From NCBI RefSeq assembly GCF_014203155.1, contig NZ_JACHIK010000009.1, positions 62,001 through 126,000 of the forward strand: a DNA stretch of 64,000 nucleotides. The letters are read 5' to 3'. The notes under the pieces were generated by a model, which did not search any database, was not told the DNA's origin, and saw only the letters and a program-made list of their open reading frames with translations. Numbering within the stretch: the stretch's first letter is position 1; every line of letters begins with the position of its first letter. The DNA comes from Shinella fusca. Its GTDB lineage: Bacteria; Pseudomonadota; Alphaproteobacteria; Rhizobiales; Rhizobiaceae. Of the stretch, positions 17,315 through 24,150 are shown piece by piece. The translations under genes and the position numbers were made by a program.

Positions 17315-17532
17315 GAGAGTTTTGAAGCAAGAGCTTCAATATGCGCCGTTAGATGTGATCGCGCGCCCGCGTAGCTGCGCTACCACAGAAGACTGAATAT
17401 AGGAGGGGGTGAGATCGAGTTGACGGCCCGCTCCTACCGTCATTTCACTCGATAACCAATTGATATGGTTATGGAGAAGGCGCTTGTGTGTGGGCTGCCA
17501 ACAGCCATTGAGGTCAGAGCGGAGCGCCGCAA
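17315..17532 (-). ncRNA. Candidate DRT3-type structured RNA with ACACACA stretch
   Basis: This stretch, immediately after the stop of the 690-aa RT, is ORF-free but full of strong hairpins. On the minus strand, GGCGCT (17528-17523) pairs with AGCGCC (17484-17479). The stem encloses a GGCTG-TTGG-CAGCC hairpin (17506-17493) and, unpaired, ACACACA (17491-17485). Next comes a 7+6-bp bulged hairpin (17453-17414, ATCGAGT/ACTCGAT and TGACGG/CCGTCA), then GTAGC-GCA-GCTAC (17383-17371) and TTGAAGC-TCTT-GCTTCAA (17339-17322). DRT3 systems need a companion RNA, and an AC-repeat template has been reported for them as I recall. The ends are guesses, and whether it is a separate transcript or the 3' part of the RT mRNA is open. 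Confidence 0.6.
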
Positions 17533-19605
17533 TCAGTATACCTCGCGGCTACGCTTCGCGTCCAGTTCTTTAGTAAGATCAAACTTGTCCCCCCATGCAG
17601 TGAACCAGTGGTCGTTGACGGACTGCACCTCGGCCAGCTGTGCTGCGTCTAGTCCGAAAATTGCTCCTGCTGACAGCTGGGCTGCTGGGTCAACATAAGG
17701 ACAAACGATGAAGTCCAAGAACAGCATTAACGCCTCAGCGTCATTCGGACAGTGGATTTTTACAAACTCAAGCTTCGCCAGCACTTGGCTCTCAATGAAA
17801 GTCCGCAGTTTATCGTAGCGTACTTTACGCTTGATATACGAGAGGAGCACTGTGATGGAGAAATGGTTTAGGAACTCTTCTCGGCGATAAGCTCCCGCTT
17901 GCGCATCCCAAGCTATCAGAAAGTGCTTGGCGATGGTCTCCTCCGGCAACCGATATTCGCGCCCTATCCGCGACAAAACGATGAGCAAGTAAAGGCTTTC
18001 TACCTCGCGGTGTGCGCTCATCTTGTTCTTCGCGAGCATCTCAAGGACATTGTCATGCACGAACTTGAAGAGCAGGTGCTTCAATTCATGTGAGAACCCC
18101 TTCTCCACGAGAAAGTCTACTGAAGTGGCGATCATACGGCACATCCGAATAGTGTGATTAACTTTCGGGCTCGCCGAGTAGGCGAAGAAAGTAAACTCCA
18201 GCAAAGACATTACTGCTTTTACCATTCGGCGGCGATCAGCGTCAACTGCATCGCTAGACAGATAAGACTTAATTATTAAATCAATCTTATTCTCGGAGAT
18301 CGCAAAAGTGTAGTTAAGAAGGTCCCCATATTCTACATTTGATTCTTTGATGATCGTTTTGTAACGTACGATGAGTCGGTTCGAGTTTAGATCGCACCGA
18401 AATTGCTTTACGATATCAGAGCCAGCACCGTTGCCGGCTTTCTCCTCTATGCCGGGCTCGATCTGAGAATTCATCAACGTAGAAATACGTTCCTTGGCGA
18501 TCGTAATCTCAGTGATAATTGGCTTCGGATATGATTTGACCTTTGCAGAGTTGATCGAGAGCTTTTTCGATTTCAGGATATCCTGGAGTTCCTCAATGAT
18601 TCGCAATTCGGTGGATTGTTCGTTGTAAAATACAAAGTAATCGTCGACGTAACGGAATATCTCGTAGTCCACTTTGTGCTTCAGCTTGGCACGCTGGGCC
18701 AAGGCACGCTCCAGTTCCATGTCGGCGGACTGGAGAATGATCTCTGCAAATATGCGCGAAAACTCAGGCCCGATTACGATTCCGTTGGTCTCGTTCTGGT
18801 TGAGCTGTTGCATGACAGCATCGAAACGACCACCAAAGGTCGTTTTCGATGCTTCTAGGTTAAACTTAGTCTGGCTTTTTCCCATAACCGCCCAAGGCAG
18901 CGAATGCGTATAGATGCTGTCGAAGCACTTGCTGACGTCAATCTGGACCATCGCGTCATATTTCTTCTCGCAGCGATGATACTTATAGGATTCAAAGAAG
19001 CGGTGGATGTTCCGATATTTTCGATACACGAAATACGAGCCGATCTGCTCATATTCGCGATCCTCCTCCTCCACGCCCATGGGCACAGTCTCAAGATTTT
19101 GGGCGTGGAGCTTGTCTTTGAAAAATGCGAAGCGGGAAACCGATACAGGGTGGCGGATGGAGAAGGTACTCCGCGACGCGTAGTAGGTAATCATCGAGCT
19201 ATGCTTCGCGTAGAAGTCGGCCACTCGAAACTGATTGCGAGGATGAACTACGCTTAGCGTCCGTCCCTCAAGTCGATGAGCCACGCGGAAATTAAATGGC
19301 ATTGTCTCCATGCGACATGCCTTTAACGGCACCGAGCACCGAGTCACGGTCGCACCCCACTCTTTCCGTGTATCTGCTGTAATCGGTATCGCCTTCTTCA
19401 CTCCGAATATGAGCCGGATCGTCCTCTCAAGTCCAGGTTCACCATTCTTCCAGCGGAGTTGGCCGGCTTCGATTTCGATGCGGTTATCACGTAGGAACGC
19501 AAAGAAACCCCGATTCGTGAACGTCGGCGGCACCTCGAAGGGCAGCATGTCCGTTAGGATTGAACGTTGCCTGCGATGCGTGAGAGCGACCCTCCGCTTA
19601 GACAT
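17533..19605 (-). CDS. Reverse transcriptase, Drt3b-like (second RT of a DRT type 3 pair)
   Basis: This 690-aa protein has RT palm motifs: motif A MVQIDVSKCFDSI (Asp223), motif B GIVIGPEFSR (275-284) and the catalytic FRYVDDYFVFY (YVDD 319-322). About 350 residues of helical C-terminal domain follow. An LPFEVPPTFTNRGFF segment with Glu24 sits near the N-terminus. It overlaps the upstream RT gene by 8 bp. Two adjacent, very different RTs of about 450 and 690 aa match the UG3+UG8 layout of defence-associated RT type 3. It is not a group II intron or retron: there is no maturase/HNH domain. Composition is more AT-rich than the host genes. The a/b assignment follows size and order. Confidence 0.85.
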   Translation of the reverse strand: MSKRRVALTHRRQRSILTDMLPFEVPPTFTNRGFFAFLRDNRIEIEAGQLRWKNGEPGLERTIRLIFGVKKAIPITADTRKEWGATVTRCSVPLKACRMETMPFNFRVAHRLEGRTLSVVHPRNQFRVADFYAKHSSMITYYASRSTFSIRHPVSVSRFAFFKDKLHAQNLETVPMGVEEEDREYEQIGSYFVYRKYRNIHRFFESYKYHRCEKKYDAMVQIDVSKCFDSIYTHSLPWAVMGKSQTKFNLEASKTTFGGRFDAVMQQLNQNETNGIVIGPEFSRIFAEIILQSADMELERALAQRAKLKHKVDYEIFRYVDDYFVFYNEQSTELRIIEELQDILKSKKLSINSAKVKSYPKPIITEITIAKERISTLMNSQIEPGIEEKAGNGAGSDIVKQFRCDLNSNRLIVRYKTIIKESNVEYGDLLNYTFAISENKIDLIIKSYLSSDAVDADRRRMVKAVMSLLEFTFFAYSASPKVNHTIRMCRMIATSVDFLVEKGFSHELKHLLFKFVHDNVLEMLAKNKMSAHREVESLYLLIVLSRIGREYRLPEETIAKHFLIAWDAQAGAYRREEFLNHFSITVLLSYIKRKVRYDKLRTFIESQVLAKLEFVKIHCPNDAEALMLFLDFIVCPYVDPAAQLSAGAIFGLDAAQLAEVQSVNDHWFTAWGDKFDLTKELDAKRSREVY

Positions 19606-20935
19606 TGTTCCACGCTTTCACTATAGTCTGCAGTTCGCGCGAGCTGAAGTTGTGAAAACGCCGCTCCTCAAAGCCGGATTTGAACCGGTATTTGTTAAGT
19701 GAAAACCGGAGTTTCGGCCGCTTTATTTGCTGAATTTTCTTCTTTAATAGCGTATCGAGCGGCTCATACTTCTTTAAATTTGTAATCAATGGATTGTTGT
19801 AATAGATTCCGGTTGTCGCGCTCGACTTGCTATTCTTAAGTCGCGCATTGCCCGTAAGGAATTTTACTCGGGCCAGAATTTCGCGAAATGCCTGCCGCTG
19901 TCGCGTCGGAACGGCTCGCCAATATTCAAGAAAGGTAGATTCGAGGCGCTGCCTGAGCTTATCGATCTTAGCGTCGGTCGGTTCGATTTCGAGAGTTCTA
20001 AGTGTGGCAGTGAAACTATATCCTAGATAGTCGAATTTCTTAGGACCGCCCTTGTCGCCCAAGTCGAATTCAGCGGTCTTTCCGGCATTGTGGACCAAGC
20101 CGTTGTTGCTCAATATCGCAAGAATTCGGCCCTTGTAGCTTCCTAATGCCTCCCCGGATGGAGGACGTGCGAAAACAGCGAAAATGTCGTCTACGTAGCG
20201 GCAATATAGCACTGCTCCTGCCAGCTCGCTGATCGCGTGATCAACGGGTCGAAGGAACAACTCTGCCAGATAAGCGCTAATTCCGACACCGCGTGGAATA
20301 CCCTTCTTGTTGCCGCTTAGCGTTTCGTAAGAGGTGAAAATCTGACGAATGAAGCGCTTAGAAGAGGAACTAAGTAGCTGATCGCTGTCCAGCTTGCGAT
20401 AAAGTGCGTCGCGATCGATGCTTTCGTAGAAGTCGGAGACGTCCGTCCGAACGAACTCGAACGGAAATCCTGTCCCGATAGTGTCCCGAACGCGGCAGGC
20501 CAGATCCTGACGGTTGGACTGCTTCACCTTGTAGATTCGGTAAATGTTCCACTGAAGCTGTTTCACGACGAAGAAAGTCGCGGGTGACCCATCGATACAG
20601 TAGACCGGCTTTCCCTTCGGGCCGGTCTTTTGAGAGAGTTCCAATTTGAAATCAGACTTGGCCACGTCTGCGCTAAGCTTTTCCATCTCGACGTCGATTG
20701 CTTCGGACTTCTCGGCCTTTAATTCGGTAAGCTCAGCCTTTAGCTTAGCCTCTCCAGACTCGAATGCCGTCACTGAGAGGGAAGCGTTATCTTTTCGCCA
20801 CTTGCGGAGTTCGGCGACTTTGTCGCGGATCGCATGCGTCATAGGGTCTAGATGTGGGAAATATAATCCAGCCACATCAAGCCCCTTGCGGTTTTCTGAA
20901 TCGAAAATCCGCCGAAAGTTTTCAGCGGTAAACAT
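19598..20935 (-). CDS. Reverse transcriptase, Drt3a-like (first RT of a DRT type 3 pair)
   Basis: This is a 445-aa RT. A charged, coiled-coil-prone segment (about residues 45-95) precedes the palm: motif A FVRTDVSDFYESID (catalytic Asp near 165), motif B GIPRGVGISAYLAE (near 212-225) and YCRYVDDIFAVF (YVDD near 247-250). The start chosen is ATG 20935, with GGGGGAAAG about 13 bp upstream; a GTG at 20962 would add 9 residues. The stop lies inside the start region of the second RT, so translation is coupled. In characterised DRT3 systems both RTs and a structured RNA are needed for phage defence. Confidence 0.85.
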   Translation of the reverse strand: MFTAENFRRIFDSENRKGLDVAGLYFPHLDPMTHAIRDKVAELRKWRKDNASLSVTAFESGEAKLKAELTELKAEKSEAIDVEMEKLSADVAKSDFKLELSQKTGPKGKPVYCIDGSPATFFVVKQLQWNIYRIYKVKQSNRQDLACRVRDTIGTGFPFEFVRTDVSDFYESIDRDALYRKLDSDQLLSSSSKRFIRQIFTSYETLSGNKKGIPRGVGISAYLAELFLRPVDHAISELAGAVLYCRYVDDIFAVFARPPSGEALGSYKGRILAILSNNGLVHNAGKTAEFDLGDKGGPKKFDYLGYSFTATLRTLEIEPTDAKIDKLRQRLESTFLEYWRAVPTRQRQAFREILARVKFLTGNARLKNSKSSATTGIYYNNPLITNLKKYEPLDTLLKKKIQQIKRPKLRFSLNKYRFKSGFEERRFHNFSSRELQTIVKAWNNV

Positions 20936-21207
20936 TTGGTCGAGCAACTTTCCCCCACCCACAACTGCTCGGCACTCTGCTGTATTTTAGAATCGGTTGT
21001 GCCTAGTTTACTCTGACACGCCAACGGGGTGGATGCCAAGCATTTCCTACAATCATTCGCTGTGTCTCTTGTGCTGGATCAACTGCGTTTACTGTTGTCC
21101 CGGTCACTGCGAGGTCACCATCTCACTACACCGCACTATTGCTCTCTAATTCACAGGGGTGCTGCCCAGTTCGATGTGCGCCGACATCGCAAAGCCCGCC
21201 GATACGG
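20936..21207. other. Upstream region of the RT operon
   Basis: About 270 bp without a credible gene lie between the RT start and the second attachment arm. It must carry the RT promoter on the minus strand. I see no AC- or GT-repeat here, unlike the region downstream of the second RT, and no obvious strong hairpin. Confidence 0.4.
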
Positions 21208-21274
21208 GCACTCTTGCGCACACCAATGAACTGTGCAATATAGACACGCAACGCGCGAACAATGAAATTTATTG
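21208..21274 (+). repeat. Attachment arm preceding att copy 2
   Basis: About 67 bp immediately left of att copy 2 (from GCACTCTTGCGCAC to AATTTATTG) closely match the 70 bp left of att copy 3 (28309-28378). Shared blocks are CCAATGAACTG, GACACGCA and CGCGCGAAC. Att copy 1, which has the real tRNA there, lacks it. It is probably an integrase arm region carried at the end of each element. Confidence 0.8.
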
Positions 21275-21320
21275 CTTGCCAAGGTTGGGGTCGAGCGTTC
21301 GAATCGCTTCACCCGCTCCA
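21275..21320 (+). repeat. Attachment-site repeat, copy 2
   Basis: An exact 46-bp copy of the tRNA-Gly 3' end (compare 8403-8448) in the middle of the island. It marks the junction between the two tandem elements. No tRNA 5' half precedes it, so it is not a tRNA gene. Confidence 0.95.
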
Positions 21321-21527
21321 ATTCTCTCAGAAAATACAGTTATTTAGAGCGAGCAATCGTAGGGAGACGTTGCCGTCCCGGTTTCGTGTCGCCACCATAT
21401 CGCCACCGGACCATTTTTCGCGTCCCCTTCGACAGCCAATTGAGCGTTGCATCGCCTGACACCATGATTGGCCACCCGGCTGGTTCCTTGCATGCGAGCG
21501 GCGGCACTCTCCGACAGGAGGTGCCTT

Positions 21528-21848
21528 ATGAAACAAAGCAAGAAAGAACGGAACGCCGCTCAACGACAACGCCAGCAAGCCTTGCGGGATCAGGCAAGGC
21601 GGGAAAGCAAGCCATCACGCGACGATATTGCCCGCGCCCTTCTGCATTGGTCCATCATCGGATCAGCCGCGAAAGGACAGATGGAAACCCTGCTCCGGGT
21701 AGAGGATGAGATTGTCGCCCGGCTCGTTGGACAAGGGTTCGATGAAGGCAAAGCCTACGAGGTCTTTGACGATTTGATCGAGCGCTACACCAAACGGCGT
21801 TGGGAATTTCGGCGCAAGGTACACCTCACTCCCCCCGTTACTTCGTAA
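21528..21848 (+). CDS. Hypothetical small protein
   Basis: This 106-aa protein starts at ATG 21528 behind a perfect AGGAGGTGCCTT ribosome site. The N-terminal ~35 residues are very basic and Gln-rich (KERNAAQRQRQQALRDQARR), probably a charged helix. The remainder is helical and mixed-charge, ending near RRWEFRRKV. No family is recognised. It is the first gene after att copy 2 and might serve element maintenance or regulation. Confidence 0.7.
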   Translation: MKQSKKERNAAQRQRQQALRDQARRESKPSRDDIARALLHWSIIGSAAKGQMETLLRVEDEIVARLVGQGFDEGKAYEVFDDLIERYTKRRWEFRRKVHLTPPVTS

Positions 21849-22193
21849 AACGGCGTTTGACGAGGAATCGCATGAGCGCGTGATCCGCCGTCGCTCAATG
21901 CATTCCTATTTACGCCTATCATCCTGGGAGGGCTTTAGGTCCTTGTCATCAATTATGTAAGGACCTCTGCGCAATGCGTCACGCTGCAGAACATGGGTTG
22001 CAGCGTCTCTCATTATTTCGAGAAGTTGACTTTGGCGCGACATACTGGAAACGTTTGATTGTTCTAACGCAGCGACTACAGCCATGGATAGCTCCCGTCC
22101 AGGGTTGAGTTCGAATCGAACCATACACCGCAAAAAACAGAATTCATACGACAATCGCGCAACTGGATTAAGGTTCCATTAAGGCATCCACAG
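21849..22193. other. Gap upstream of the deaminase gene
   Basis: This 345-bp region contains the deaminase promoter and an 8-bp inverted repeat AGGTCCTT...AAGGACCT (21937-21966). It also holds a low-confidence minus-strand ORF (21906-22154). In characterised AvcID modules an inhibitory small RNA (AvcI) lies just upstream of avcD, so this is where such an RNA would be expected. I cannot identify it by sequence. Confidence 0.4.
21906..22154 (-). CDS. Doubtful small ORF opposite the deaminase leader
   Basis: This possible 82-aa protein (TTG start) or 72-aa protein (ATG 22124) reads like a plausible peptide: RFELNPGRELSMAVVAALEQS followed by a hydrophilic tail. It has no good ribosome site and spans the inverted repeat at 21937-21966. 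It may be real, a remnant, or chance. Confidence 0.3.
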   Translation of the reverse strand: MSYEFCFLRCMVRFELNPGRELSMAVVAALEQSNVSSMSRQSQLLEIMRDAATHVLQRDALRRGPYIIDDKDLKPSQDDRRK

Positions 22194-23777
22194 ATGGAAA
22201 CAAGCAATGAAACCGTTGACAATCCCGAACTCGTAATCGGGCTTGTCGGTCCTATTGGCGTGGACATGGATGCCGTCATAGGCAACCTTGAACGCGCATT
22301 GGTAGCGGTCCATTATCACACTGAAACAATCCATTTGACGAAGGTCATGGAGGACGTACTGCCGCGGTACACACCTGACAAGACGTCGTATCAAAACAGA
22401 TATTTGTCATTGATTAAGCATGCAGACGACCTTCGAAAGCAGGTCGATAATCAAGCCGCCCTGGCATGCATTGCGATCAGCGAAATTATTCGAATACGGC
22501 AAAACAAGAATCAAACCACCGAACCTGCTCTTGAAGCGAAAAAGGCAAGAAGCAGCCCGGCACTCGGCACAGCTTACATCGTTCGCCAATTCAAACGCGA
22601 GGAAGAAATCACTCTTCTCCGGCAGGTGTACGGCCGGAAATTCATTCAGGTCTCGGTCTATCTGGACAAGGAAGAAAGAAAGAAGCAACTCGTCAAAAAA
22701 ATAAAGGAATTCGGAACAGGGATTATCGATGACGATAAAGCTGAAAAGGATGCCATAGATCTCATTGCTATTGATAATAACGAGGTTGGCAATGATTTTG
22801 GCCAACGTGTTTCAGACGTCTTCCATCTAGGAGACGTATTCGTTCGCGGTGAGGCGACGAAAGATGCTGCTGCTATCGTGGACCGATTTATTCAAGCATT
22901 TTTCGGGCACAACGGCCTTTCTCCGACGAGAGCAGAATATGGCATGTATGCTGCTGCCGGCGCGGCGCTTCGTTCCCTTGATCTCTCACGCCAGGTAGGG
23001 GCAGCGGTATTTTCTCAACAAGGCGAAGTTATCACTTTGGGCTGCAATGAAGTCCCAAAGGCATTTGGCGGCACATATTGGGCGGACGATGCCACGCAAC
23101 ACCGTGACTTCGAGGAGGGTTCTGACGGCAACCATCAAAGGAAACTGCGGGTCGTTCATGACCTCTTGGAAAGAATGGGAAATCTGGGCTTCCTCTCTGA
23201 AAAACTGACGGCCGAAGGCGACACCACCCAGCAAGTAAGAAAGCTCCTATCGGAATCCAGTACCGCCGATTCTCGGATCATGGACATTATAGAATTCGGG
23301 CGGATCATTCATGCAGAGATGTCAGCCATCACGGATGCTGCTCGGCTAGGAAAGCCGCTAGCGGGCAGCGTTCTATTCTGCACCACCTTTCCCTGCCACA
23401 TGTGCGCGAAGCACATTGTCTCATCAGGCATTCGCCGCGTGACCTTCTTGGAACCTTATCCCAAAAGCCATGCCAAGGACTTGCACGGAGATTCCATCAC
23501 ATTCTCCGCTGCAGAGGCGGAAAATAAAGTGCTATTCGAACCATTTATTGGCATTTCGCCTCGTCGATATCGCGACATTTTCGAGAAGAAAAAGCGAAAA
23601 GACAAAGATGGCAAAGCAATGATTTGGTCAAAGGGGAAGCCCGTCCCGAGGATTGAGGACATGAGCAGTGCCTACATCGAAAATGAAGAGCCGGCCGTGT
23701 CCCTCATCTGGTCAAGGCTTGAGGAACTTACCGGCAACGGTGGTGGCGCTGCCGGCGAGATACAGCCCAAAGAGTAA
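22194..23777 (+). CDS. avcD: Anti-phage deoxycytidylate deaminase (AvcD/dCTP-deaminase type)
   Basis: This 527-aa two-domain protein has an N-terminal P-loop-kinase-like domain (VIGLVGPIGVDMDAV, residues ~13-27, a degenerate Walker A without GKS). The C-terminal half is a zinc-dependent cytidine/deoxycytidylate deaminase: HAEMSAITDA (His ligand and catalytic Glu, ~373) and PCHMCAKHIV (two Cys ligands, ~399-403). This architecture is that of AvcD and the bacterial dCTP-deaminase defence proteins, which deplete dC nucleotides on infection. It stands alone inside element B. Normal DCTPP or dCMP deaminases are much shorter and lack the N-terminal domain. Confidence 0.88.
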   Translation: METSNETVDNPELVIGLVGPIGVDMDAVIGNLERALVAVHYHTETIHLTKVMEDVLPRYTPDKTSYQNRYLSLIKHADDLRKQVDNQAALACIAISEIIRIRQNKNQTTEPALEAKKARSSPALGTAYIVRQFKREEEITLLRQVYGRKFIQVSVYLDKEERKKQLVKKIKEFGTGIIDDDKAEKDAIDLIAIDNNEVGNDFGQRVSDVFHLGDVFVRGEATKDAAAIVDRFIQAFFGHNGLSPTRAEYGMYAAAGAALRSLDLSRQVGAAVFSQQGEVITLGCNEVPKAFGGTYWADDATQHRDFEEGSDGNHQRKLRVVHDLLERMGNLGFLSEKLTAEGDTTQQVRKLLSESSTADSRIMDIIEFGRIIHAEMSAITDAARLGKPLAGSVLFCTTFPCHMCAKHIVSSGIRRVTFLEPYPKSHAKDLHGDSITFSAAEAENKVLFEPFIGISPRRYRDIFEKKKRKDKDGKAMIWSKGKPVPRIEDMSSAYIENEEPAVSLIWSRLEELTGNGGGAAGEIQPKE

Positions 23778-23835
23778 AGGCCCCGAGAGGGAGCCTTTGA
23801 AGGTTGGCTCTGCGCCATAGCTCATTCGGATAAGA

Positions 23836-24150
23836 TCATCTCCGGTGCATTCCCCGAAAATCATAAATTACGGGCGGGTTCGGCATGCCGGCAAACTCAC
23901 CCGCATGCTGCGATGCGGCTGGAGAAGCGCGGATCATGGGGTGAGCCTGCGCCATCCCATCACCCGACCAATGGCAAGTTAGCAGCTCCTCGGCATAGCC
24001 CGAAAAGTCTGCTTCATCGCCGTTCGCCTCGGTATCGCCTCCGTCTTCAAGGTCGGAATCTCCATCAAGCATATCGAGGAGCGCAATCATCTCCTCGATG
24101 TGGCGCTCAAGTTCGGCGCGAGGGAACCGTTGGATGGTGCGACTGCTCAT
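23836..24150 (-). CDS. Hypothetical protein, coupled to the 583-aa gene
   Basis: This 104-aa protein (MSSRTIQRFPRAELERHIEEMI...) has an N-terminal amphipathic helix and an acidic middle (DGDSDLEDGGDTEAN). The start ATG 24150 overlaps the stop of the upstream gene by 4 bp (ATGA); a longer frame reading into that gene is not the likely form. No family is recognised. It probably acts with the larger partner. Confidence 0.7.
   Translation of the reverse strand: MSSRTIQRFPRAELERHIEEMIALLDMLDGDSDLEDGGDTEANGDEADFSGYAEELLTCHWSGDGMAQAHPMIRASPAASQHAGEFAGMPNPPVIYDFRGMHRR

Larger units (their letters stand above)
8449..21320. mobile_element. Integrated element A (satellite/ICE-like, defence cargo)
   Basis: About 12.9 kb lies between attachment repeats 1 and 2. 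It contains a tyrosine integrase, an AlpA-like HTH protein and a primase-helicase, which is the gene set of P4-like phage satellites and related integrative elements. Cargo is an AAA-TOPRIM protein, a XRE regulator, unidentified genes and a two-RT system. There are no capsid, portal, terminase or conjugation genes. The AAA-TOPRIM and RT genes are clearly more AT-rich than the flanking chromosome, as expected for horizontally acquired DNA. Confidence 0.88.

Noticed and set aside
17533-20935. Retron or group II intron explanation for the RT genes
   Set aside because: There are two full-length RTs and no retron msr/msd-like inverted repeat immediately upstream. No maturase or HNH domain and no intron domain V/VI-like hairpin were recognised.
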